Shown here: in pieces, positions 39,723-49,243 of the stretch | Numbering within the stretch: position 1 is the stretch's first letter | How the letters are laid out: each line of letters starts with the position of its first letter | DNA from: Bacteroidota bacterium | Lineage (GTDB): Bacteria > Bacteroidota > Bacteroidia > Cytophagales > Microscillaceae | Direction of reading: 5' to 3' | Length of the DNA stretch: 54,637 nt | Assembly: GCA_004293265.1 (NCBI GenBank) | Contig: RDXZ01000012.1 | Span: forward strand, 1 to 54,637 | Program-made: the position numbers and the translations under genes | The notes under the pieces: generated by a model | Database searches by the model: none | Seen by the model: only the letters and a program-made list of their open reading frames with translations | What the model was told of the DNA's origin: nothing

Positions 39723-39962
39723 TTATTTTCGAATTTTTGGCATTTCTGAAAATATTTTTCTTTCTTCTTTTCCTTCTTCTTTTTTATTTTCACATTTGTT
39801 TGGGTCTTGTCCGCATACGCTACACACTTCGCCTGTGCCTGCTAAGGCAACATTTTTTGAGGCACAAGTTCCTTTTAGTTCTTTTCCGCCTAACAATAAT
39901 CCAAGACTCATAAAAACGGCAAAAAGAACCATTACTCCTATAGATAGCAAAATTGTAATCAT
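39723..39962 (-). CDS. NqrM (DUF539)-like membrane protein
   Basis: N-terminal TM then GGKELKGTCASKN...CSVCGQDPNKCE. Confidence 0.7.
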   Translation of the reverse strand: MITILLSIGVMVLFAVFMSLGLLLGGKELKGTCASKNVALAGTGEVCSVCGQDPNKCENKKEEGKEERKIFSEMPKIRK

Positions 39963-40049
39963 ATAATTTTATTTAATGTTTATTGTATGAATGAATAACA
40001 AAAAAACTACAAAAAACGTTTTATTTTTTTTTATTTTTTTTAGAGAAAT

Positions 40050-40862
40050 TTATTTACATTTATTTTCTTCTTGCCATTTTGTTGTGTTATAGCCTAATTC
40101 AGTGGCTTTTTTCCAATCAGCACAAGCCTTATCTATATTTTTTAATTCTTTGTGTGCCAAACCTCGATATACATAAGCATCACCTTCTTTGGCATTGATA
40201 GCTAATACATTATCAAAATCTGCAATCGATTCTTGATACTTTTTAACTGAATAATAATACATTCCTCTATTGACTAAGGCATCTTGATTTTTGGCGTTGA
40301 TAGCAAGAATACTCGTACAATCGTTAATAGCACCTTGATAGTTTTTGATAGAAAAGCTAACCGCGCTTCTTGCTAATAAAAGTGCTTCGTCTTTGGGTAA
40401 TTTTTCGATGGCTTTGCTATAATCTATATATGCTTTTCTGAACATTTTGAGTTGTGCATATAGTTGTCCTCTTGCTTTGATAGCATCAATATCATCAGGT
40501 TTGATAGCCAATATTTTTGTATAATCTTCGATGGCTTCGGTTTTGTATCCTGCTAAAATTTTGATGACCGCGCTGGCATTATAATACTCAATATTTGTAT
40601 TTTTGAGTTCGATGGCTTTGTTAATATCAGAAATTGCACCACTAAAAAACCTTAAATTTAGTTTTGCTTTGGCGCGTGTGTGATAAGCTTTGTCATTATT
40701 TTCATCTTTTTCGATGGCTTTATCTAATAAAGCAATTGCTTCGGAGAACTTATTTTTTTCTAATTTTTCAGTTGCGTCTTTCAAAAAATCGGCAGAAGTT
40801 TGAGCAAAAACAATTTGAAAAATACAAAAAAATACAATTAGTACACTTTTAAATTTCATCAT
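40050..40862 (-). CDS. Secreted TPR-repeat protein
   Basis: Signal peptide plus repeated TPR units (AIxxxxKAIExxxxxxxAYxxRAxAKxxL). Confidence 0.85.
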   Translation of the reverse strand: MMKFKSVLIVFFCIFQIVFAQTSADFLKDATEKLEKNKFSEAIALLDKAIEKDENNDKAYHTRAKAKLNLRFFSGAISDINKAIELKNTNIEYYNASAVIKILAGYKTEAIEDYTKILAIKPDDIDAIKARGQLYAQLKMFRKAYIDYSKAIEKLPKDEALLLARSAVSFSIKNYQGAINDCTSILAINAKNQDALVNRGMYYYSVKKYQESIADFDNVLAINAKEGDAYVYRGLAHKELKNIDKACADWKKATELGYNTTKWQEENKCK

Positions 40863-40949
40863 TATGAGTTTAAATATTCATTTTTTGTGCAAATATAACT
40901 ACTTTTTTTGAATTAAATCTCACAAATGATGAATTTTTTTAGAACGCAA

Positions 40950-41001
40950 ATAAAAATTATCTTAAACTCACGTTAAGTGAGTTTATTTTAGTATAAGTAT
41001 A
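40950..41001. repeat. Solo or degenerate family-B terminal sequence
   Basis: ATAAAAATTATCTTAAACTCACGTT closely matches ATAAAAATTATCTTCAATTCACGTT of 45765-45902; followed by AAGTGAGTTT (palindromic). Confidence 0.55.
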
Positions 41002-41040
41002 AATATTTCCACCAGTCAAGGTCGTAAAATTTAGCACAAA

Positions 41041-41079
41041 AAAAAAGCAAGCAGATTTTTATTTTGCTTGCTTTTTATT
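41041..41079. terminator. Putative terminator
   Basis: AAAAAGCAAGCA...TGCTTGCTTTTT stem. Confidence 0.7.
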
Positions 41080-41097
41080 TCAATAATTATCTTATAA

Positions 41098-41916
41098 TTA
41101 GTCTAAAAAAATAGGTTCTCTTTTTTGCATTTTTGCCATAGCGGCTTCCATTGCGTCTTGTGAGAAAAGCATAGCGGCGTTCCAAGTAGCCACATAATTC
41201 AAACTATCTTCTGTACTATGATTGCGTGTATAGTTAATCACTTCTTTTGTGCCACGAATTGAAAGTGGTGATTTTTTGGCTATTGTTGTAGCAAGTTCTT
41301 CTACTTTTAACATCATTTCGGTTTGATTGGCATAATATTGATTAACTAAATGAAATTCTTTTGCTTCTTTGGCATCAATATTTTTTCCTGTATATGCCCA
41401 TTCTTTTGCAATTCCTTCTGAAACTATTTTGGGTAATCTTTGCAAAGTACCAACATCAGCCACAATTCCTAAATCAATTTCTTTGACACAAAAAACTGCG
41501 TCCTCTGTGCAAAAACGCATATCACAAGCCGTAATCATATCAATTGCTCCACCAATACAGGCTCCATGAACGGCGGCAATGACAGGTTTTGAACATTTTT
41601 CGATGGCTGTAAAAGCATCTTGTAAACCTAAAATCCATTTACGCAAACGCTCACGAACTCGCCCCTGTTCGTCTTTAGAAGTCATCATTTGTTGAATTTG
41701 AGCAAACATAGTCAAATCAATTCCTGAACTAAAATGTTTGCCTTCACCTACCAAAATAACGACTCTAATCGTTGGATTTTCACTGATTTCTTGCATCACA
41801 TTTTTCATTTCTATCCAAAACTCTGGAGTCATAGCATTTGCCTTTTCGGGGTTATGAAGGCTTAAAGTGGCTATTTTATTTTCTATTTTTAATAATAAAG
41901 TTTTCATTTGAAACAA
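41098..41916 (-). CDS. Enoyl-CoA hydratase/isomerase family protein
   Basis: HFSSGIDLTMF, PVIAAVHGACIGGAIDMITACDMRF. Confidence 0.9.
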   Translation of the reverse strand: MFQMKTLLLKIENKIATLSLHNPEKANAMTPEFWIEMKNVMQEISENPTIRVVILVGEGKHFSSGIDLTMFAQIQQMMTSKDEQGRVRERLRKWILGLQDAFTAIEKCSKPVIAAVHGACIGGAIDMITACDMRFCTEDAVFCVKEIDLGIVADVGTLQRLPKIVSEGIAKEWAYTGKNIDAKEAKEFHLVNQYYANQTEMMLKVEELATTIAKKSPLSIRGTKEVINYTRNHSTEDSLNYVATWNAAMLFSQDAMEAAMAKMQKREPIFLD

Positions 41917-41936
41917 ATATAATTTTTTTTAAATTT

Positions 41937-42515
41937 TTATTTTTCATACAAAAAAACTATCTTTTTTTGTGCTATTTCTTGCAACAATGGTTTGAGTAAT
42001 TTTTCTGCACTTTCTTTTGTTCTATCAAAAATATCAGATTTTCGGGCAGTTTGTTCGATAAATTTTTCAGCCTCTCTGTAAGCTTTTCCATACAAACTTG
42101 CAGAGTTCATACGAATATGAAAACTGTTATAAATACGGGTTTCTTGTTGATTGATTTTCCAATAACACAATTCAGGTTTGGGCAATGTAATCAATAAACT
42201 ATCGTTTCCTTTGGCAAAAATATCTTTGGATTTTATTTTTTTTAAATCAATACAACCCACTGCTTCTCCACTGACAATAATCCCAACGGTTTCGTTTGCT
42301 AAATAGCCTTTTTCGGTATAATCATAAATATCTCTGAATTTATATTTTACCAATTCTAATTTGCCTAATTGTTCTATTTTTTCTAAAACAATGTTATGAT
42401 TATGAATAATTTGAGGTTTTCCCCAAGAAGCAAAGCCAAATCCATTGATCATATAGAGAATATAAGCCAAAACCAGCAATGCTAACAAAATAATAAAAGA
42501 TGTAACGGAACGCAT
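41937..42515 (-). CDS. DUF4230-family protein
   Basis: N-terminal TM; KLELVKYKFRDIYDY, GEAVGCIDLKKI, LPKPELCYWKINQQETRIYN. Confidence 0.7.
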   Translation of the reverse strand: MRSVTSFIILLALLVLAYILYMINGFGFASWGKPQIIHNHNIVLEKIEQLGKLELVKYKFRDIYDYTEKGYLANETVGIIVSGEAVGCIDLKKIKSKDIFAKGNDSLLITLPKPELCYWKINQQETRIYNSFHIRMNSASLYGKAYREAEKFIEQTARKSDIFDRTKESAEKLLKPLLQEIAQKKIVFLYEK

Positions 42516-42533
42516 ATTTTTTTTAATCCATTT

Positions 42534-43055
42534 TTATTTGATAAAATCTTTATATAACATACTTGGTTGCACTTCCTGATTGTGCTGATATTTATTACTT
42601 TGATATTTTTCGTATTCTCCTTTAATATCATGATAATACACCTGACAAATCTCAACATTAGGATAGACTCGAATCGGTTTGATACAAAAAATTTCTAAAG
42701 TCCAATATCCACAAAAACCAACATCACCAAAACCTGCGGTAATATGAATAAAAAGCCCTAATCTTCCTACCGAACTTCTGCCTTCGAGCATTGGTACACA
42801 ATCGTGAGATTCAGTATATTCGATAGTTCTTCCTAAATATAACTCATTAGGTTGCAACAAAATTCCATCTTCTTCTATGATAATTTCCTCTGTTTCGTGA
42901 GCAGTTTTCATATCCAAAGTAGGATTTTTATATCGTAACAATTTGTTATGCAAACGTAAATTATAACTATTAGGATTTAATCTATTTTTATCAAAAGGTT
43001 CGATAATAATTTCTTTTCCTAATTTTTTTTCAATTTCTAAGCCTGAAAGTATCAT
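42534..43055 (-). CDS. dcd: dCTP deaminase
   Basis: NSYNLRLHNKL, LQPNELYLGRTIEY, LEGRSSVGRLGLFIHITAGFGDVGFCGYWTLEI. Confidence 0.92.
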   Translation of the reverse strand: MILSGLEIEKKLGKEIIIEPFDKNRLNPNSYNLRLHNKLLRYKNPTLDMKTAHETEEIIIEEDGILLQPNELYLGRTIEYTESHDCVPMLEGRSSVGRLGLFIHITAGFGDVGFCGYWTLEIFCIKPIRVYPNVEICQVYYHDIKGEYEKYQSNKYQHNQEVQPSMLYKDFIK

Positions 43056-43065
43056 TTTTTTATAA

Positions 43066-43485
43066 TTATTTTTTTTCGACTTCTCCTTGTAAAGTTAGTT
43101 TTTCTTCTTTGTTAGTAGCATTTGAAATCACTAAAATTACTTTATTTTGTTGTCCTATAATATCTTCTTTTTCATTTGAATCAAAAGTTACAGAAATTTC
43201 GCCTGTTTTTCCAACTTCTATTATTTTTTTACTCCATTCCGTAATGGTACAACCACAAGAAGTTTGAACTTGTAATATATTGATGGATTTTGTGCCTGTA
43301 TTTTTGTAATAAAAAGAGGTAGTTACTTTTTCACCCTTTCTGATTTTTCCAAAGTTATAAGTTTTGTCCACAAAAGCAAGTTTTCCATTGATTACATCGG
43401 ATTCCATAGGCAAACTTTCCGCTTTATTTTGTGAAAACAATGGTAGAGAACAAAATAGTAAGAAATTAAATATTAAAAATTTCAT
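43066..43485 (-). CDS. DUF1573-domain secreted protein
   Basis: YNFGKIRKGEKVTTSFYYKNTGTKSINILQVQTSCGCTITEW. Confidence 0.9.
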   Translation of the reverse strand: MKFLIFNFLLFCSLPLFSQNKAESLPMESDVINGKLAFVDKTYNFGKIRKGEKVTTSFYYKNTGTKSINILQVQTSCGCTITEWSKKIIEVGKTGEISVTFDSNEKEDIIGQQNKVILVISNATNKEEKLTLQGEVEKK

Positions 43486-43669
43486 TGTATAAAATATTTT
43501 TTTGTACGTTATTTGTGATTTTTGTGCAAATATAATGCAATTTTCTATTAAAAAAAAATAAAAGAAAAATTGTGTATAAGAAACAATAAAAAAGTGTTTA
43601 GTTGGATTTTATATTTTTGAAAAATAATTTAAAAAATAACTTTTTATTTGTTATCTCAATTCCAATGAC

Positions 43670-43764
43670 TGAACTTCGTGCAAGTGGACGCTTGTACGAG
43701 ATATTAACGGGTGCAAGTTGTCCACATTTGCGCGAAATTCTTTTTAACTCATCTAAATAGTTAC
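43670..43764 (+). repeat. Family A element, copy 2
   Basis: TGAACTTCGTGCAAGTGGACGCTTGTACGAGATATTAACGGGTGCAAGTTGTCCACATTTGCGCG...CTAAATAGTTAC. Confidence 0.8.
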
Positions 43765-43872
43765 ATTAAATTTATGTTTTTTATAAAAAAATATTTACTT
43801 TTGCACAAAAAATAAAAAATATTTACTACTTTTGTAAATAAATGGTAAAAATATAAAAATAAATATTTTAAA

Positions 43873-45723
43873 ATGGAAACAACTTACACCGAAGACAACA
43901 TCAGAACGTTGGATTGGAAAGAACATATCAGAAAAAGACCTGGTATGTATATCGGAAAATTAGGCAACGGAACTGACCATGATGACGGCATTTATATCTT
44001 GTCAAAAGAAATTATGGACAACGCCATTGATGAGTATTTGATGGGAAATGGTAAAAAAATTGATGTAAAATTAGATAAAAAAAGAATTACTATCAGAGAT
44101 TATGGCAGAGGCGTACCACTCGGAAAAGTAGTCGATTGTTTTTCAAAAATCAATACAGGTGGAAAATATGACTCCGAAGCATTCCAAAAATCTGTAGGGC
44201 TGAATGGGGTAGGAGCAAAGGCTACCAATGCCTTGTCTAAATACCTAAAAGTGCAATCTTTTAGAAATGGAGAAACTAAAATGGCTGAATTTCAATTTGG
44301 TGAACTAACAAATGAAACTGAAATTATGCCTACCAAAGAAAGTAATGGCACGTTGGTTATCTTTGAACCTGATGAAACTATTTTTGAAGGCTATAATTTT
44401 AACCCCGAATTTTTAGAGGCTTTGATGTGGAATTATGCTTACTTAAATGCAGGTTTGAAGTTATACTTTAATGGAAAAGAATTTTTTTCTAAAAATGGAT
44501 TGTTAGATTTATTGAAAAATAAAACCAATGAAGATGACCTTTGTTATCCAATTGTGCATTTTAAAGGCGAAGATTTTGAAATTGCAATTACTCACGGAAA
44601 ACAATATGGCGAAGAATATTATAGTTTTGTGAACGGACAACACACCACGCAAGGTGGAACGCACCTGCTTGCTTTCAGAGAAGCAGTGGTCAAAACCGTC
44701 AGAGATTTTTATAAAAAAGATTATGAAGCCTCTGATGTGCGTGCTTCTATGATAGCCGCCGTAAGTATTCGTATTCAAGAGCCAGTTTTTGAGTCCCAAA
44801 CTAAAACAAAATTAGGCTCGCAATACACTACGCCTAATGGAAGCGTTACTATTCGTTCTGTGATAATGGATTTTATGAAAGAACATTTTGATAAATTTTT
44901 GCACATGAATCCAAGTGTCAAAGAGGCATTGCAAAAGAAAATCTTACAATCTGAAAGGGAAAGAAAAGAAATCTCAGGAATCCGTAAATTAGCCAACGAA
45001 AAAGCAAAAAAAGCAAATCTTCATAATAAAAAATTAAGAGATTGCCAAACACATTTTACTGATTTGAGAAAAGAAAAAAGATATGATACCACGATTTTTA
45101 TTACCGAAGGAGATTCTGCAAGTGGCTCAATAACCAAAGCAAGACAAGTCGAAACGCAAGCCGTTTTTAGTTTGCGCGGAAAACCACTCAATTGTTATGG
45201 AATGACTAAAAAAATTGTCTATCAAAATGAAGAATTTAATCTTTTACAGCACGCTTTAGATATTGAAAACGGAGTCGAAAATGTACGTTATAATAAAGTA
45301 GTCATTGCTACTGATGCTGATGTTGATGGAGCGCACATTCGTTTGCTTTTACTTACTTTTTTCTTACAATTTTTTCCTGATTTGGTTAAACAAGGACATT
45401 TATATATTTTGGAAACACCTTTGTTTCGTGTGCGTAACAAAAAAGATACAATTTATTGTTATGATGAAAAAGAAAAACAAAAGGCAATTACTAAATTAGG
45501 ACCTGATACTGAAATTACTCGTTTTAAAGGATTAGGTGAAATTTCTCCTGATGAATTTTCTAAATTTATTGGAAAAGATATTCGTTTGGAGCCTGTTTCA
45601 ATGAAAAAAGAAACACAAATTTCAAAAATTTTAGATTATTATATGGGTAAAAATACGCCTGATAGACAAACTTTTATTGTGGATAATCTAAGGCACGAGG
45701 AAGTCGATAGAGCAGAAATTTAG
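43873..45723 (+). CDS. Type IIA DNA topoisomerase subunit B (ParE/GyrB-type)
   Basis: [66 protein letters not shown]. Confidence 0.95.
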   Translation: METTYTEDNIRTLDWKEHIRKRPGMYIGKLGNGTDHDDGIYILSKEIMDNAIDEYLMGNGKKIDVKLDKKRITIRDYGRGVPLGKVVDCFSKINTGGKYDSEAFQKSVGLNGVGAKATNALSKYLKVQSFRNGETKMAEFQFGELTNETEIMPTKESNGTLVIFEPDETIFEGYNFNPEFLEALMWNYAYLNAGLKLYFNGKEFFSKNGLLDLLKNKTNEDDLCYPIVHFKGEDFEIAITHGKQYGEEYYSFVNGQHTTQGGTHLLAFREAVVKTVRDFYKKDYEASDVRASMIAAVSIRIQEPVFESQTKTKLGSQYTTPNGSVTIRSVIMDFMKEHFDKFLHMNPSVKEALQKKILQSERERKEISGIRKLANEKAKKANLHNKKLRDCQTHFTDLRKEKRYDTTIFITEGDSASGSITKARQVETQAVFSLRGKPLNCYGMTKKIVYQNEEFNLLQHALDIENGVENVRYNKVVIATDADVDGAHIRLLLLTFFLQFFPDLVKQGHLYILETPLFRVRNKKDTIYCYDEKEKQKAITKLGPDTEITRFKGLGEISPDEFSKFIGKDIRLEPVSMKKETQISKILDYYMGKNTPDRQTFIVDNLRHEEVDRAEI

Positions 45724-45764
45724 TAATATACATATTTTGAAAATTGATTTATAAAATTTAGTAG

Positions 45765-45902
45765 AACACGTGAGTTCGAGATAACAATAGTTCAAAAAAG
45801 TGTGTAATTTTTCAAAAAACGAGGTCTGTACCGAAGTTTACGGAGGTCTGACCTCGTTTTTTGAAAAATATTTATAAATAAAAATTATCTTCAATTCACG
45901 TT
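45765..45902 (+). repeat. Family B element, copy 4 (best preserved; MITE-like)
   Basis: Ends AACACGTGAGTTCGAGATAAC / ATTATCTTCAATTCACGTT are imperfect inverted repeats; central perfect 20-bp stem ATTTTTCAAAAAACGAGGTC / GACCTCGTTTTTTGAAAAAT with 23-nt loop TGTACCGAAGTTTACGGAGGTCT. Confidence 0.85.
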
Positions 45903-46002
45903 CTATTACTTATATTTTTTACAAACACAAAAATATTTTCTTAAAAATTTGCAACATTGTTGCAAAAATACTAACTTTGCAATATTATTGGTTTAAATTT
46001 TT

Positions 46003-48147
46003 TTGATTGTGAAAAAGTTTCTTTATTTTTTTATCTTATTTTTTTGTCTAATACACATATTATTTGCCCAAAATAATACAATCGAACAAGATAGCACACA
46101 ACAATTAAAAGAAATTGTTATAAAAGCAGAAAAAGAAAACCGAAAACAATATAACACACAATCCACAGAAATAATCGCAGGCGATGCGATTAACAACCAA
46201 AAAGGAAAAACTTTAGGCGATTTATTGCGAAATATCAATGGGGTAACTGCATTACAAACAGGCTCTACGATTGTAAAACCAATGATTCAGGGTAATTCAG
46301 GAAATAGAATTTTGATTTTAAATAATGGAATTAGACAAGAAGGACAACAATGGGGGTCTGAACACGCACCCGAAATTGACCCTTTTATTGCCAATCAAGT
46401 TACGGTCATCAAAGGGGCAGAATCAGTGCGATATGGTGCAGAGGCAATTGGTGGAGTGATTTTGGTTGAACCCGCTGATTTATTTGAGAAAAAACAAACA
46501 ATTTCTTGGCAAAATATAGGTTTTAGCAATGGTTTGGGCGGTGCAAGTTCGTTCACTATTGGGCATAGTAGTCAGAAATGGGCGTATCGCGTGCAAGGAA
46601 GTTTTAGAAAATTAGGTGATGCACACGCTCCTACTTATACGCTCTCGAACACAGGAGTAGAAGAAAAAAACTTTTCATTGGCATTAGGAAATCACTTTAA
46701 AAACATAAAACAAGAAGTTTTTTTTAGCCGTTTTGATACTGATTTAGCGATTTTGACTGCGGCACATATTGGTAATATGAACGATTTGGCAGATGCTATC
46801 GATAAACAAATACCTTCAATTATCAAAAATTTTACGTATCAAATCAATAATCCACGTCAAAAAGTGATACATCAATTGTTGAAATGGCAAGGTGAATGGC
46901 AAACAAATTTTTTTCAATTCAAATGGCAATTAGGACATCAAAAGAATGAAAGACAAGAATTTGATACGCGAAGAACTACTATGACAAACTCGATTCCTAC
47001 TTTAAATTTGGCCCTCACGACCACTACTTTGGACTTGATTTTAATGCCTATTCTCAAAAATAAAAATTTTTTGACGCAACTTGGTTTCAATGGTTTGGTT
47101 CAAAACAATCTAAACGTTGGTTTTACGGGTATTAGACCACTTTTGCCACAATTTTTTCATTCAGGAATTGGTTTTTTTGGTATGATTAGATACGTAAGAG
47201 AAAAATCTGAATGGGAATTTGGGGGACGTTTGGACAATAAAAATATAGAAGTAAAAAAATTTGATATACAAAATCGACTGATTACAAGTAATTTTAATTT
47301 TAAAAATTTTTCATTGACTTTTGGAAATATTTATCATTGGAACAAAAAAATAAGTTCACGTTTTACGGTGGCTTCTGCTTTTCGTCCTCCTTCGGTGGCT
47401 GAAATGTTTAGTGAGGGCGTGCATCATGGCAGTGGTGTGATAGAAGAAGGCAATCAAAATTTAAGCATAGAAAAATCTTGGAAAACAACTTTTAATTTTC
47501 AATATCAATCTAAAAAAGAAAAAACAAATCAGTTTAGTTTTCAGAGTGATTTGTATTATCAATATATTCAAAATTATATTTTTTCTTCTCCACAAGAAAT
47601 CAGAGCGACCATTCGAGGTGTTTTTCCTGTGTTGCAATATCGCCAAACAAATGCATTGATTTTTGGAGCAGATATAACTTTAAACTATCAATTCAATTCG
47701 TTTTTGAGTACAAAAACTGATATTTCATTGATAAAAGGCAAAGATTTGAAAGAAAATGCACCACTGATATTTATTCCTACCAATAGATTTAAAAATGAAT
47801 GGAGTTATACATTAGAGAAAAAAAAGACAAAAACTACTTTTTCGTTGGCGGCACTTTATGTGATGAGGCAAAATTTTGCACCTCCTGTTTTTACTGCTAA
47901 TCAATCTTTGCAAGCACTTTTTGTGGGTGATATTACTATTCCCAAAACAACTTTTGATTTTGTTGCCCCTCCTGATGGATATTTGCTTTTTCAAGCAGAT
48001 ATTTATATGAAAATAAAAAAAATAAACGTGGGTTTGAGAGCCGAAAATTTATTTAATCAATCATACAGAGAATATTTGAACCGATTTAGATATTTTGCTG
48101 ACGACACAGGACGAAATATAAGTATTAGATTTGGATTTGATTTTTAA
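46003..48147 (+). CDS. TonB-dependent outer membrane receptor
   Basis: GKTLGDLLRNINGVTALQTGSTIVKPMIQGNSGNRILILNNGIRQEGQQWGSEHAPEIDPF, beta-barrel C terminus GRNISIRFGFDF; TAACTTTG -7 box upstream. Confidence 0.92.
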   Translation: MIVKKFLYFFILFFCLIHILFAQNNTIEQDSTQQLKEIVIKAEKENRKQYNTQSTEIIAGDAINNQKGKTLGDLLRNINGVTALQTGSTIVKPMIQGNSGNRILILNNGIRQEGQQWGSEHAPEIDPFIANQVTVIKGAESVRYGAEAIGGVILVEPADLFEKKQTISWQNIGFSNGLGGASSFTIGHSSQKWAYRVQGSFRKLGDAHAPTYTLSNTGVEEKNFSLALGNHFKNIKQEVFFSRFDTDLAILTAAHIGNMNDLADAIDKQIPSIIKNFTYQINNPRQKVIHQLLKWQGEWQTNFFQFKWQLGHQKNERQEFDTRRTTMTNSIPTLNLALTTTTLDLILMPILKNKNFLTQLGFNGLVQNNLNVGFTGIRPLLPQFFHSGIGFFGMIRYVREKSEWEFGGRLDNKNIEVKKFDIQNRLITSNFNFKNFSLTFGNIYHWNKKISSRFTVASAFRPPSVAEMFSEGVHHGSGVIEEGNQNLSIEKSWKTTFNFQYQSKKEKTNQFSFQSDLYYQYIQNYIFSSPQEIRATIRGVFPVLQYRQTNALIFGADITLNYQFNSFLSTKTDISLIKGKDLKENAPLIFIPTNRFKNEWSYTLEKKKTKTTFSLAALYVMRQNFAPPVFTANQSLQALFVGDITIPKTTFDFVAPPDGYLLFQADIYMKIKKINVGLRAENLFNQSYREYLNRFRYFADDTGRNISIRFGFDF

Positions 48148-48179
48148 AGCCAAAAAAATCATATTTGATGTAAACGAAA

Positions 48180-48214
48180 AATGCTTTTTCAACAGAAATT
48201 GAAAAAGCATTTAT
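48180..48214. terminator. Bidirectional terminator-like hairpin
   Basis: ATGCTTTTTCAA cagaaa TTGAAAAAGCAT perfect stem between convergent genes. Confidence 0.8.
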
Positions 48215-48232
48215 ATTTATCAAAACCAAAAA

Positions 48233-49045
48233 TTATTTGTTCCAAGGATAAGAATAAAACATTTTGCCCACAGTGGTTGTTTTGAAAGGTCTCCACTCGT
48301 CTTCTGGTTGTGCTAATCTATCGGCAATGCAAACCAAAGTCATTGGGTCAAAGCCCAAACCTATATGACTTGCAAAAACTTCTACGTTTTCAGATGTATG
48401 GTCTTCTATTTCGTTTAGACACGCCTGCCAAGCCACTATGCCATCTAATCTTGTATAAATAGAAGTATTTGATACTTTTAAAGCACCTGCTGAACGCTCT
48501 AAAATTACATTTTCTATATCTTCATTTTTTTTACCTGTAATTACTTCTGTTAAAAATTGAAGATTATTTTTTCCTACTACTCCTCTAAATGGTGAACCCA
48601 AAGTGATGACTTGCCTCACACATTCAGGGACTTCATTGGCTAAGGCACGTGCAAAAATTCCACCTGCACTCCAACCAATTAAACTTATTTTTTGTCCGCT
48701 TTCCTCTGCGTATCTTTTAATCATATTGAGCATTTTTTCCTCAATTTCTTCATAATTAGCATAATTACGACCTAATTCCCAAGGTTTTGGAGTGTATCCA
48801 TTCGATTTTAAAAAATACCTCAAAGGAACTGTAACACTATCGTTTGTCAAAAAACCGGGGAGAACCATTACGATATGTCCATCACCCTTAGGCAAAAAAG
48901 GAGACAAAGGCAAAGAAGCAAAATAAGTACCGAAATTGATAGCACCGCGTACTAACTCTGTTACTAATAACAAAGGAGAAGGGGCTTTTATATTTTGAAG
49001 GGGTGCTTGCATATTTTTTTGTTTGTTATATATATAATAACGCAA
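48233..49045 (-). CDS. Lipase-like alpha/beta hydrolase
   Basis: HIVMVLPGFLTNDS, LIGWSAGGIFARALA, ITLGSPFRG. Confidence 0.75.
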   Translation of the reverse strand: MRYYIYNKQKNMQAPLQNIKAPSPLLLVTELVRGAINFGTYFASLPLSPFLPKGDGHIVMVLPGFLTNDSVTVPLRYFLKSNGYTPKPWELGRNYANYEEIEEKMLNMIKRYAEESGQKISLIGWSAGGIFARALANEVPECVRQVITLGSPFRGVVGKNNLQFLTEVITGKKNEDIENVILERSAGALKVSNTSIYTRLDGIVAWQACLNEIEDHTSENVEVFASHIGLGFDPMTLVCIADRLAQPEDEWRPFKTTTVGKMFYSYPWNK

Positions 49046-49160
49046 AATTAAGTAAGTTGTTTTAAAAAAACAATAAATTGTAATATTTTTTGATTTATTT
49101 TAACTTTTCTAAGATTTTGTAGGTGTTTCTTACATCAAATTATGAATTTTATTTTCTTAT

Positions 49161-49230
49161 TTTGGTGCAAGCGTAGACGCTTGCACCAGTTAATATCTCG
49201 TGCAAGCGTCCACGCTTGCACGAAGTTCAA
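49161..49230 (-). repeat. Family A element, copy 3
   Basis: Complement: TTGAACTTCGTGCAAGCGTGGACGCTTGCACGAGATATTAACTGGTGCAAGCGTCTACGCTTGCACCAAA. Confidence 0.88.
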
Positions 49231-49243
49231 GATTGGTTTTATT

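Noticed and set aside
39723-39962. NqrM-like gene as evidence for a sodium-pumping NQR cluster here
   Set aside because: No nqr subunit genes found in the window; the single gene may act in trans.
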